A DNA stretch of 64,000 bases from UBA4417 sp031550085. Lineage in GTDB: Bacteria; Bacteroidota; Bacteroidia; Bacteroidales; UBA4417. The notes under the pieces were generated by a model that saw only the letters and a list, made by a program, of their open reading frames with translations, did not search any database and was not told where the DNA came from. Shown in pieces: positions 19,810 to 28,427 of the stretch. The first letter of the stretch is position 1; the number at the start of each line of letters is the position of its first letter. The DNA is taken from positions 9,788 to 73,787 of the forward strand of contig JAVBOY010000007.1 in assembly GCA_031550085.1 (NCBI GenBank). Direction: 5' to 3'. A program made the translations under genes and the position numbers.

Positions 19810-20193
19810 CTATCCCTTGGTAAACGTTGCGTTTCTTAGCATTTCCTGTAATTTCTTGCCCGGCGTAAAAATCACCCCTACTTTTTTCACGGCTGTTGCC
19901 GTTACTTCTTCGGCAGTGGTTTTGCCCTCGCTGCTGAGTGTGATGCGAAGGCTGCCCAAGTCGCCGAACCGGATGATTCTGCCGTCCGACAAACCTATGA
20001 CGGCTTCTTCTACCATTGCATAAAGTACGGCGCGGATGTCTGCGCCATTAACGGTACTGGTTTTCTCAATGGCTCTGGTCAAGCCGTCAAGACTTAATTC
20101 CTTGTCATGTACGGGGTTTGCATAAAATTTTTTCTGGCCGCCGCCGGCTACGCCCGGTTGCCCGCGTTCTACGGATTTGATTTGAATAGGCAT
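19810..20193 (-). CDS. HU/IHF-family DNA-binding protein (Bacteroidetes HU-HIG type)
   Basis: The 127-aa protein resembles the Bacteroidetes-specific HU-like group: an N-terminal segment MPIQIKSVERGQPG with GGGQKKFYA, then an HU fold with a helix pair (SLDGLTRAIEKTSTVNGADIRA), the motif DGRIIRFGDLGSLRITL, and a basic C-terminal part (KKVGVIFTPGKKLQEML). It probably binds DNA non-specifically as a nucleoid component. It stands alone between repeat-rich spacers on the minus strand. Confidence 0.85.
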   Translation of the reverse strand: MPIQIKSVERGQPGVAGGGQKKFYANPVHDKELSLDGLTRAIEKTSTVNGADIRAVLYAMVEEAVIGLSDGRIIRFGDLGSLRITLSSEGKTTAEEVTATAVKKVGVIFTPGKKLQEMLRNATFTKG

Positions 20194-20306
20194 GTTATTT
20201 TGTATTTAAGGGTTTGTACTGATGATGTATTAACAAAACCATAGAAACATTTTTCGTAGTACAAAGTTGATTTTTTTGAAAAAAAATGCCGGCCCCCAAG
20301 GGAGGG

Positions 20307-20382
20307 TAAAATTTATTTTTCGATTTTTCAGGGCTTAAGATGTCGCCGCGATGCGGCTTGGCAACGGCATCGCCGCAAAATC
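20307..20382. repeat. Interspersed repeat copy related to 16077-16209
   Basis: The block shares over 20 identical bases at its left end (AAATTTATTTTTCGATTTTT and flank), a GTCGCCGCGATGCGGC hairpin, and the right end CGGCATCGCCGCAAAATC with the block at 16077-16209. It directly abuts the 430-bp tandem repeats. Confidence 0.65.
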
Positions 20383-21291
20383 CCTGTCCGGCGCAGGTTA
20401 CACCGGTGTCGCCATACTCAAAACAGCTTATACTCGTTGAGGCGGTTCAAAAAGCGTTTCTTTCACCACAAAGGCACGAAGTTTATACAAAGAGCACAAA
20501 GTCAATAATTTCATTGCTTGCAGTTGTATCCTTTGTATTCTTGTGGTGAAATTTTTTGACTTTTTGAACAGCTCCTTAAACTCCGGTTGTAAAGCTTTTT
20601 TACCCGTCTGGGGCAGGGCTGTTAACTTCTTGTTGATGCCTTACAGGCAAATGGTTGTCATGGAATATCTTTCTATTGACATAGTTGTCCTAAGGACAAC
20701 CTCAGGGCCGATACCTCCCCGTCAAGGGAATAATATCCATAAAACAGGACGGAAAGGAAGAGCTAAATTGCCCGTTAGGGCATCAAGAATGAATGATTCC
20801 ATCAATTTAGAATTTACCTGTCCGGCACAGGTTACACCGGTGTCGCCGTACTCAAAACAGCATATACTCATTGAGGCGGTTCAAAAAGCGTTTCTTTCAT
20901 CACAAAGACACGAAGTTTATACAAAGAGCACAAAGTCAATAATTTCATTGCTTGCAGTTGTATCCTTGTGGTGAAGCTTTTTGACTTTTTGAACAGCTCC
21001 TTAAACTCCGGTTGTAAAGCCTTTTTACCCGTCTGGGGCAGGGCTGTTAACTTCTTGTTGATGCCTTACAGGCAAATGGTTGTCATGGGATATCTTTCTA
21101 TTGACATAGTTGTCCTAAGGACAACCTCAGGGCCGATACATCCCCGTCAGGGGAAGAATATCCATAAAACAGGACGGAAAGGAAGAGCTAAATTGCCCGT
21201 TAGGGCATCAAGAATGAATGATTCCATCGATTTAGAATTTACCTGTCCGGCGCAGGTTACACCGGTGTCGCCATACTTAAAACAGCTTATA
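20383..21291. repeat. Tandem direct repeat, about 2.1 copies of a 425-434 bp unit
   Basis: Copies begin with CCTGTCCGGC(G/A)CAGGTTACA at 20383, 20817 and 21242; the third stops after about 50 bp. Copies one and two are nearly identical apart from an 11-bp deletion near 20960 and scattered substitutions. The unit contains small hairpins: GTTGTCCTAAGGACAAC, GCCTTACAGGC, GCCCGTTAGGGC. Open frames of 143 and 169 codons run through the copies but have no start context or conserved features and appear incidental. Confidence 0.85.
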
Positions 21292-21410
21292 CCTGTTTTC
21301 AGACAAAAAAACAAATTCTCTTATTCCAGGCAAAGCCTGACTTTTTGTTGCCCCGGCGGCAGTACAACTGCCGCCGAACTGAGTATCCCGCCGCTCGTGC
21401 GCTTCTGCTT

Positions 21411-24400
21411 CTACTTCACGATCACCACCTTGGCTGTTTCCCGCAACTTCCCGTTCACTTCCAAACGCAGGAAGTAAAGGCCTTCCGGATGGTGTTGTAC
21501 CTCAAACAGCAGTTGGTCCTGCATTCCCGATAGCGGTTTTTCCTGTAAGATCATGCCCCGTAAATCGGTGAATAGCAGGCGGGCCACATGCGGCGTTTCT
21601 TCCAGTTTGTACCGGGCGGTAAAACATTGGCGGGCCGGATTGGGCTGTATCGTCAGCAAGGGTTCTTGCCGGATTACCGGACGATTGCCTTTTTCGTTTT
21701 TGGCGCCGGCCATTTCGCGTGGGGCTTCGGGATAATAAATTTCCTCATAAAAACAAGGTTCGTAAAGAGTCCAGCCTTCGCATAAAATTGCCTTGGCTAT
21801 GGATGCAACCACACTCAACCGGCTGTTAACAATGGTATTTAAAATACTTAGCTGCTCCGCCGTAAGGGTATCTACTCCTGTTGTTTCCCGTTCTTTGACG
21901 ATCTCAAAAAGCTGTACGGCATATTGATAGCGTTGCAATTGCGTGCCATTCAGGGTGAACTGTTGGGATATGGATTGCAAAACAGCTTCCGCCTGGGTAT
22001 AATTTTCCTGCGAATGATACCAAAGAGCCAACTCGTAATACGATTCCGGCGTATGAAAGCGGGCCAGCAGGGCCACAATGCTATCCGAGCGCTGTCCTGC
22101 CGGCAGCAGCGTATCGTTAAGGTAACACGAAACCAACTCCCGGAAGGCTTGCTCGTATTCGCGATGCCAAAAAGCCCTTTTAATTTCCAATACTTCTTTG
22201 GTACTTATTTTTTCTTTCCCCTCCGCTATTTGATCCATCATATAAGCCGGCATATTGCGGTCTTCCAGCAATTGCATCAGCGTATCGTTTTTAGCGGCAT
22301 GCGAATTGGCTACCATCACATCGCGCAGCATCCCATCGTTCAACACAGTCTCTTTGTTGATGGCCAACCCCATGATGGTATCGGACACATAAGGCGAGGT
22401 ATGGAGCAATTCGTTGCGGAGGTCCAGGGCATCCGGCGGCATGGCGGTAGCGACTTCCCAGGCCAGGTCGCCGGTCGATCCGCCGTCGAGCAAGAGGCCC
22501 AATTCCTGTTCGGCTTGCACTTTTTGGGTTTTGGCATGATTCATTTTATCGGACACTACCTGGGCTTGGGCATACAGTTCGGCAATGGTATGAGGGGTGA
22601 CCGGAACATCTATTTTGCCCGGGCAATCGGGCTTGTTCCCCTGTAAAGGATCTGCCATGCCGATTAAGTTTATATTTTCCCCGCAAACCGGTTGGGTGCG
22701 GTAAGCCGTCGGAGCGCTGTTGTAAACATAGTAGATGGGGCTTAATTGATTCACCATATCGGCATTCCCACCGGTCCGGTTGCTCCGGAAAACATTGTTG
22801 GCAAGCACGTTCTGCTGGTTGTCGCCCAACACCTGATATTTGGCAATGCCCGTTTCTGAGATGCGCCAGTCATAGGTACGGGGGATGCCGATGTCAATAT
22901 AATTGTCGTAGAATACATTGCACTGGTAGCATAAACCCGTTGCACCCGTCTGGTTGTGTCCTTGCGCCAGCGAGCCGTACAGCAAATGGTGGAAAGTATT
23001 CTTATAAACGGTCGTCGCAAACCCGTTTGTCGACGTAATCACCAGCCCTACCCCCGATTGTGCCGCAGAATCCGACGTATAAAATTCGTTTTCCTCGATG
23101 CGGAAGCCGTGGGCATCGCTGGTGTAGATGCCGTAGGTTTTGTAATCAGGAATGCTTTTTACCTGGAAACGGTTGTGGAAAATATTTACCGACGAAAGAA
23201 AATGACCGAAGGAGGCAATATAAATGCCACCGTAGTTGCCGGTAAATTGCGAGTTCCGGACGGTAATCCCTCCTTGCGGGCTTAGCCCCCGCGGATAGGA
23301 AAGAATACCGCGGTAAAGATTCGTAAACCCGGACGGGCGGATGGCGCCGCCGCTCACCCGTTGATCGACGGTAAACGAGGAATTATCGCTTTGGATACCG
23401 TAACAGCCGGAATATTTCAAATCTTTCAGGTTCTCGCGGGTATCGGTAAAAGAGCAACCCAACACGGAAACCTGGCTCACATCTTCCAACCATATAAAGG
23501 TGGGGCTGCCGCCCAGCGTTCCGGAATCGTCCAGAATAAAGTCAGTAGCCTCGATCGACGAGCGTTTGTGCGGATACCGGTATTTGCTGAAGTAAACGGC
23601 AATGGCGTTATTCCGGAAGGTGGCCCCGTCGCAGCGGATAAAACCGCCGCCGGAATCGCTGTAATCGTCCCGGGTGCCCAGCGAAACAGCCGTGACGGCA
23701 TTTTCAATAACAGCGCCGGGCCGGATGTCGATGGTACCCTGCTGTTGGTACGTTTGCGGCAAATGGGGGTTGCCCTGCACCAGAATGCCTTGCCAACGTT
23801 CCGCCCCTTCACAAAGGTTGGTAAGCAGGCACCGGCTGCCAAGAACCAGATGCCCGCCCGGCTCTACAATAATATTGGCGTTATAGTTGCTGCGGCTAAA
23901 CCCGTTGACGGCGACGGTGGTGTTGATGGTTAACGTACTGCCGGAACTTACGGTAACATTTTTTTCAATATAAAGAGGGCTGTCCCAGGTGGTATTCTGG
24001 CTGATAACGTCCGGAGCCGCCGGATAAGACTCGTACGGGCTTACGTTTACGGCATAGCGCGCCAGCTCTTTCGTACCACCCAGACTGCTTACCGTTGCCT
24101 GTACCCAGGCATCGCCCTGGGCCACGGCGCGAAAGATTGCCGTAGGTCCGTTTTGTGCCACCAGGCGCAAATTGGAACTGTATTTCCATGCAATGGAAGG
24201 CGTAGCGGCTCCCGCCGGCAAATGCACCGCGTAGTTGGCAGTGCCGCAAAGAGGGATTTTACGGCTTCCTTTTACATACGTATCGATTTCGTTAATGAAC
24301 CAAGTATACAAATCGGGATCAAACAAAACATGATCCATGTTTTTATTTACAGGTCCCCAATAATCGCCAAAAGGAGTAAGTTTTTCGGCCACCATATCAC

Positions 24401-26387
24401 GGTGAGAAATATCGGTACAATAGTTAGGAATTACATTCCTGTTCAAATCCAAAGTGCTGGTTATGGGCATAAAACAATGACCTACCTGTTCCATTTGAAT
24501 AGGTTTTACTCTAGGATCCTTAACAGCTTCTTCATAAATTTTCTCAAAAGTATTATAAACCCCTCCCGGAGCAGCATCAAGTCCACATACGCCATTATTT
24601 GGCGCACTAATTGTACATGACTCTCTAACGTATTTAGTTTCAAATGCCCCAAATCCCAAAAGCCAATGCCATAGTGGGGCAAGATATGCATAAGTTCCTC
24701 TGAAAACTTCAACACTCTGTCCGGAAGCGGGAAATAGCCTTATTTTTGCTACATTCAAAGACCCGCCAGATATCGTTTTTGCATATATATCCATAACTTC
24801 ATTTCCGTCTACCCCATTGGGGGTGCCGTTTAAACTACCACTTGCAACGGCTACTTTTCTCAAATTGGAGGGATAACCCATTGCTTTTAAATCGCTGTAA
24901 TACCGGTTAAACATTCCAGAAGCGGAAGGAAGAGCATGTACAATAAGCATTTGTTGGGCGGCTGTACAACAGACAGTACTTTCCCAAGATTTTTTGGCGC
25001 CTTCAGAACCAGCTACATATCCGAAAAACTTTAAAAAAGCTTGAGCCCCAATAGCAATATTAGCCCCTTGATGGGGTGAATCGAACGATACCCATAGCCG
25101 GCAGTTGTGCTTGCCGTAATTGGTATATTCGTTGCGATTCTGTTCCATATAAGCCAAGGCGTAGCGGGTAATTTGCCCGCCCATGCTGGGGCCCACCACC
25201 ACAATTTCTTCGGTGCTGCCGCTGGCAGCCAAGCGGCGGTTAATTTCGTTGATAGCCTCTATACACACCATAGCATTGCGCTCTATATACCCACCACCGT
25301 CTGGCAGGTCTAGTATTACCAAATCGTATCCCTGTTGTATAAATTGCTCTCCGGCGTGACGGAGCGTATCCATACTGTCTTTATACTCCAGCAGTTCCCA
25401 TATTGATTTGCCTTCTCCTTCTCCCGCGTACTTTTCGGGCTGTCTCATATTACCCGGATCAAAACCATCTACAATTAAAATAGGTTTGCGGAGAAGGGTA
25501 TCATTGTTTTGTGAAAAATAAAACCACATCACTCCTTCTCCTTTGGCCGTGGCGCCACCATAATCGGTAAAGGTAATTTTCGCATCAATGCGGCGATCTT
25601 TTATAATGTTGGGGTGGCCGCTGCCTTTGGCTAAGGGCGGGGCAACCGCGTATTTAAAATAAACTCGGGCATAGGCGGTAAAGCTTTGCCCATTACTAAA
25701 CGTGGCTACAAACCGCAAAATTTTTACCCCGCTTTGGGTATAGGGTATAAACAATACAGCATTTGAGCCTATGGTGCGCAGTCCCAAGCCGTCGCCGCAA
25801 TCTACCTGCAGCAGGCTGACAGACAAACCGGTGTTGTTAAACCGCAGGCTGTCTTTAAACCTTAAACTCGCCCCCGTGCCATACACCGTATCGACAAAAA
25901 CTGCCGCCACAAAAGCTTTGTTTTCCTGATACAGCGAGGCGGTAATGGCAGGATTTTCAATCAGTACACTGTCGGCGGTAAACATCAGTTTTTGTTTGCC
26001 CACCACACTATCCATCATATTAAAACGGCAAAGCATCAGCCCGGCATCTATGGTTCCGGTGCCGCGCCAGCTTCCCCGTGTTCGTTCCTGCAGTTCCTCT
26101 ACCGTAAGAGGAAACCGCACAGCAGGATTAAATGCTGCTCGGTACAATTCGCTATAAGCCTGTACAAAATGCAAACGCGAACCGGTATCTGCAGGCGCTA
26201 TTTGCGAGTTGTAACGGTACAATTGGGCAAAAGGCACCACCCTTTCGTAAAGGATGCCTGTGGTTGCCTGTGTGCGGCTGATATTTATAAAAGCGCTGTC
26301 AAAAGCCTGCGTATAAGTTTGCTCCGTTTGGGCGTGCAATGCTATTGAAAACAGTGCTATGCATAAAGTTGTAACCATCTTTCTCAT
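21411..26387 (-). CDS. Secreted alpha/beta-hydrolase (esterase-like) / beta-helix protein with T9SS sorting domain
   Basis: The 1658-aa protein begins with a signal peptide (MVTTLCIALFSIALHAQ). An N-terminal region of about 280 residues follows, then an alpha/beta-hydrolase domain at about residues 300-500 with KPILIVDGFDPGN, the nucleophile elbow GPSMGG (Ser near residue 400) and SFDSPHQGANIAIG, as in lipases and PGAP1-like esterases. Residues of about 790-1250 form a right-handed beta-helix pattern (repeated N/F/Y ladders with inverted Asn turns). A helical region precedes the C-terminal domain at about 1580-1658, which has the T9SS type A pattern (IQPNPARQCFTARYKLE...GLYFLRLEVNGK...KVVIVK). 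The protein should be exported by T9SS and anchored or released at the surface. The substrate is unknown. It follows a phase-variable lipoprotein gene. Confidence 0.85.
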   Translation of the reverse strand: MRKMVTTLCIALFSIALHAQTEQTYTQAFDSAFINISRTQATTGILYERVVPFAQLYRYNSQIAPADTGSRLHFVQAYSELYRAAFNPAVRFPLTVEELQERTRGSWRGTGTIDAGLMLCRFNMMDSVVGKQKLMFTADSVLIENPAITASLYQENKAFVAAVFVDTVYGTGASLRFKDSLRFNNTGLSVSLLQVDCGDGLGLRTIGSNAVLFIPYTQSGVKILRFVATFSNGQSFTAYARVYFKYAVAPPLAKGSGHPNIIKDRRIDAKITFTDYGGATAKGEGVMWFYFSQNNDTLLRKPILIVDGFDPGNMRQPEKYAGEGEGKSIWELLEYKDSMDTLRHAGEQFIQQGYDLVILDLPDGGGYIERNAMVCIEAINEINRRLAASGSTEEIVVVGPSMGGQITRYALAYMEQNRNEYTNYGKHNCRLWVSFDSPHQGANIAIGAQAFLKFFGYVAGSEGAKKSWESTVCCTAAQQMLIVHALPSASGMFNRYYSDLKAMGYPSNLRKVAVASGSLNGTPNGVDGNEVMDIYAKTISGGSLNVAKIRLFPASGQSVEVFRGTYAYLAPLWHWLLGFGAFETKYVRESCTISAPNNGVCGLDAAPGGVYNTFEKIYEEAVKDPRVKPIQMEQVGHCFMPITSTLDLNRNVIPNYCTDISHRDMVAEKLTPFGDYWGPVNKNMDHVLFDPDLYTWFINEIDTYVKGSRKIPLCGTANYAVHLPAGAATPSIAWKYSSNLRLVAQNGPTAIFRAVAQGDAWVQATVSSLGGTKELARYAVNVSPYESYPAAPDVISQNTTWDSPLYIEKNVTVSSGSTLTINTTVAVNGFSRSNYNANIIVEPGGHLVLGSRCLLTNLCEGAERWQGILVQGNPHLPQTYQQQGTIDIRPGAVIENAVTAVSLGTRDDYSDSGGGFIRCDGATFRNNAIAVYFSKYRYPHKRSSIEATDFILDDSGTLGGSPTFIWLEDVSQVSVLGCSFTDTRENLKDLKYSGCYGIQSDNSSFTVDQRVSGGAIRPSGFTNLYRGILSYPRGLSPQGGITVRNSQFTGNYGGIYIASFGHFLSSVNIFHNRFQVKSIPDYKTYGIYTSDAHGFRIEENEFYTSDSAAQSGVGLVITSTNGFATTVYKNTFHHLLYGSLAQGHNQTGATGLCYQCNVFYDNYIDIGIPRTYDWRISETGIAKYQVLGDNQQNVLANNVFRSNRTGGNADMVNQLSPIYYVYNSAPTAYRTQPVCGENINLIGMADPLQGNKPDCPGKIDVPVTPHTIAELYAQAQVVSDKMNHAKTQKVQAEQELGLLLDGGSTGDLAWEVATAMPPDALDLRNELLHTSPYVSDTIMGLAINKETVLNDGMLRDVMVANSHAAKNDTLMQLLEDRNMPAYMMDQIAEGKEKISTKEVLEIKRAFWHREYEQAFRELVSCYLNDTLLPAGQRSDSIVALLARFHTPESYYELALWYHSQENYTQAEAVLQSISQQFTLNGTQLQRYQYAVQLFEIVKERETTGVDTLTAEQLSILNTIVNSRLSVVASIAKAILCEGWTLYEPCFYEEIYYPEAPREMAGAKNEKGNRPVIRQEPLLTIQPNPARQCFTARYKLEETPHVARLLFTDLRGMILQEKPLSGMQDQLLFEVQHHPEGLYFLRLEVNGKLRETAKVVIVK

Positions 26388-26476
26388 AAGGCAATATATC
26401 TTTTGATTAATAAACTGCTAATATCTTGATGCTTCAAAATAAGTAGTATCAAATTGTATCGGCTGGGTCGCATTTT

Positions 26477-26866
26477 TTACCTGATCCACCGATATTTCAA
26501 AAAAGCCATTTGTCGCATCCCACACATAGGGGGGGGGGGGGGAGCTTCTACTGTAATAAAATACTTATCCCTATCCTCTCTATGCGTACGCTTTATAAAA
26601 CGTATTTCATACCGCCCGTTGGCATCGGTTTTATAATATTCTATAGGGGGGGGGGGGGTAAGAAAACCTCCACTGCCTTTTGTAGAGATTGCTCTTACTT
26701 CAATTTCGCACCCTACACACGGTTTTAGAGAGTCTTTGTTGTAAACATAGCCATAGCCTACTACCGGGTAATAGGTTTTGGCGTAATAGTCTTCTTCTTT
26801 TTGGCAGGTAACAAAAAGCAAAGGCGCTGCCAGTAGCAAAATCAATAAAAATCGGATGTTTTTCAT
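26477..26866 (-). CDS. Phase-variable surface lipoprotein, frame-shifted at a poly-C tract
   Basis: The 129-aa reading as it stands has a lipoprotein signal (LLLAAPLLFVTCQKEED); after the lipid Cys the residues Q-K-E-E match the Bacteroidetes surface-export signature. A carboxypeptidase-regulatory-like Ig fold follows (GYGYVYNKDS...YKTDANGRYEIRF). The coding strand has C13 at 26658-26646 (in frame, PPPP) and C14 at 26542-26529. After C14 the present frame gives an unrelated tail and stops at 26477. With C12 or C15 the frame would read PYVWDATNG...QVKNATQ...DTTYF and stop at 26418, giving 149 aa, matching the 150-151-aa paralogs upstream. The gene is therefore probably switched by slipped-strand mispairing; a sequencing error in the homopolymer is the alternative. 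Confidence 0.8.
   Translation of the reverse strand: MKNIRFLLILLLAAPLLFVTCQKEEDYYAKTYYPVVGYGYVYNKDSLKPCVGCEIEVRAISTKGSGGFLTPPPPIEYYKTDANGRYEIRFIKRTHREDRDKYFITVEAPPPPPMCGMRQMAFLKYRWIR
26529..26542. repeat. Poly-G/poly-C tract of 14 (phase-variation site)
   Basis: This is a run of 14 G on the plus strand inside the lipoprotein gene. The coding frame after it matches the paralogs only if the run is a multiple of three (12 or 15). Confidence 0.85.
26646..26658. repeat. Poly-G/poly-C tract of 13 (second switch in the same gene)
   Basis: This is a run of 13 G on the plus strand, read as part of ACC-CCC-CCC-CCC-CCT-ATA on the coding strand. At 13 the downstream frame is correct. Any change not divisible by three would truncate the lipoprotein. 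Confidence 0.85.
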
Positions 26867-26925
26867 GGTTTTTTCGTTTTAAAATGGTACAAATATAATC
26901 AACAAACCGTGCAGTATTTTTTTGT

Positions 26926-27204
26926 TTAAAAACTTGGCAGGCGTTTGGTGGTATCCCAGGCCGCACGGTACAGCTCGCTATAAGCTTGCATAAAATGGGT
27001 AGCGCTGCTGGTATCGGCCTGGGTCCGGTTAAAGTTTTCCAAATTAGCAAAGGGCATGACCCGCTCATATAAAATACCCGTGGTAGCCTGGTTTTTATCG
27101 ACATATTGGAAGATGGAGTCGACCCATTGGGTATACGTGGGTGCCTGCGCAGATACAAGATATATCTGGCCCACCAGAAGCAGGAATAGACTGATTTTCT
27201 TCAT
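26926..27204 (-). pseudogene. Truncated duplicate of the N-terminus of the T9SS esterase
   Basis: The 92-aa reading has its own signal peptide (MKKISLFLLLVGQIYLVSAQ) and then aligns with residues 20-95 of the 1658-aa protein: YTQ-DSIF...NQATTGILYERVMPFANL...FMQAYSELYRAAWD. The relative continues with LTVEELQERTRG, but here a stop follows at RLPSF. It begins 12 nt after the stop of a lipoprotein gene, the same order (lipoprotein then esterase) as the intact pair downstream. It is read as the remnant of a duplicated two-gene module; a short secreted peptide cannot be excluded. Confidence 0.75.
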
Positions 27205-27216
27205 GATGCCTTGTTT

Positions 27217-27672
27217 TTAAGGAATAAAAAAATACGTGGTATCAAGCTTCAGTGTACCGGAACTATTTGTTACCTGTTCCGACGAAATAAGATGTGTTGC
27301 CGAATTAGTCGACCACCAAATATGGGGAGGAGGAGGAGCTATTGAAGGCTCGGAAATATATATTATATACCTTACTATTTTTGTTTTATTGTGTTTTTTA
27401 GCAAACCGCAGGCAATATTTTCCGTTTGCATCGGTTTCAACCGTTTCCGTTACCGAAGGTCCGCTGCCCCAGGGGAACCACCCACCTCCTTCTCCAAAGG
27501 CTTTAATTTCAACAACAAGATTTACCACAGGGCTCAAACCAGTAGAGTCTCTAAAAAACACATAGCCTTCGCCTATGGTTTTGTGGTAGGTTACATCATC
27601 TTCTTTTTTACAGTGGGTAAATAGCAAAGGTAATGCCAATAGCCAAAATAGGAGATTTTTTTGTCTTTTCAT
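27217..27672 (-). CDS. Surface lipoprotein, paralog B
   Basis: The 151-aa product has a lipoprotein signal (LLFWLLALPLLFTHCKKEDD) in which Cys is followed by K-K-E-D-D, the surface-export pattern seen in Capnocytophaga and other Bacteroidota. The mature domain has YHKTIGEGYVFFRDS, a Gly/Trp-rich segment (GGGWFPWGSGPSVTETVETD), DANGKYCLRF, a PPPPHIWW stretch and the end LDTTYFFIP. The DANGKY and GYVFFRDS pieces resemble carboxypeptidase-regulatory-like repeats. The Pro run here is encoded by mixed codons, not a homopolymer. The ligand or role is unknown. It precedes the truncated esterase copy. Confidence 0.8.
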   Translation of the reverse strand: MKRQKNLLFWLLALPLLFTHCKKEDDVTYHKTIGEGYVFFRDSTGLSPVVNLVVEIKAFGEGGGWFPWGSGPSVTETVETDANGKYCLRFAKKHNKTKIVRYIIYISEPSIAPPPPHIWWSTNSATHLISSEQVTNSSGTLKLDTTYFFIP

Positions 27673-27822
27673 GGTTGATTGTTTTTGTTTGGAATAAAGA
27701 TATTTTGTACAAATGTAAAGATATTTAAAAAAACAGCCTTACAAAAAAGTTCACTGAGATACGTTTCTAATATAAAAAGGGATTTAGGCGGGCAAAGAAC
27801 GTCCCTTCACGGTTTCCTGGTT

Positions 27823-28275
27823 TTAAGGAATAAAAAAATACGTGGTATCTGTTTTCAGGATGCCGGAACTGTTTTTTACTTGCTCCGACGAAATAAGATG
27901 CGTTGCATTTTCAGGGTACCACCAAGTATATGGTGGTGGTGGAGGGGAAGGAGCTGATACAGATACAACATAACTTGCTATTTCTTTTTTATGATATTTT
28001 TTAACAAACCGCAGGCTGTATTTCCCGTTTGTATCGGTTTCGACCGTTTCCGTTGCCGAAGGCCCGCTGCCCCAGGGGAACCACCCATCCTCTCCGTCAA
28101 AGGCTTCAATTCTAACAGAATGGTTTGCTATCGGGTGCAGGCCGGCAGAATCTCTAAAAAACACATAGCCTTCGCCTGAGGTTTTGTGGTAGGTTGCATC
28201 GCCCTCTTTTTGACAGGCAGAAAATAGCAAAGGCAGGGCCAACAGCCAAAACAGGAGAATTTTTCGTCTTTTCAT
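27823..28275 (-). CDS. Surface lipoprotein, paralog C
   Basis: The 150-aa product starts at MKRRKILLFW (28275); the open frame extends to 28332, but the paralogs share the later start. The signal ends LPLLFSACQKEGD. The body repeats the family plan: YHKTSGEGYVFFRDSAGL, WFPWGSGPSATETVETD, TNGKYSLRF, PPPPPYTWW and DTTYFFIP at the end. The nearest relative is paralog D, and the flanking spacers of C and D are also near-identical (for example ACGTCCCTTCACGGTTTCCT at both 3' ends), showing recent tandem duplication. Confidence 0.8.
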   Translation of the reverse strand: MKRRKILLFWLLALPLLFSACQKEGDATYHKTSGEGYVFFRDSAGLHPIANHSVRIEAFDGEDGWFPWGSGPSATETVETDTNGKYSLRFVKKYHKKEIASYVVSVSAPSPPPPPYTWWYPENATHLISSEQVKNSSGILKTDTTYFFIP

Positions 28276-28427
28276 GGTTGATTGTTTTTGTTTGGAATAA
28301 AGATAATTTGTGCAAATATAAAGATGTTTCAAGAAAAATCCTTACAAAAAAGCTCACTGAGATACGTCTCTTAATAATAAAAAAGGATTTAAGCGGGCAA
28401 AAAACGTCCCTTCACGGTTTCCTGGTT

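Noticed and set aside
20340..21477. Three overlapping plus-strand open frames (69, 143 and 169 codons) across the tandem repeats
   Set aside because: They are a by-product of two identical 430-bp copies, have no start context or domain, and the third runs into the esterase gene antisense.
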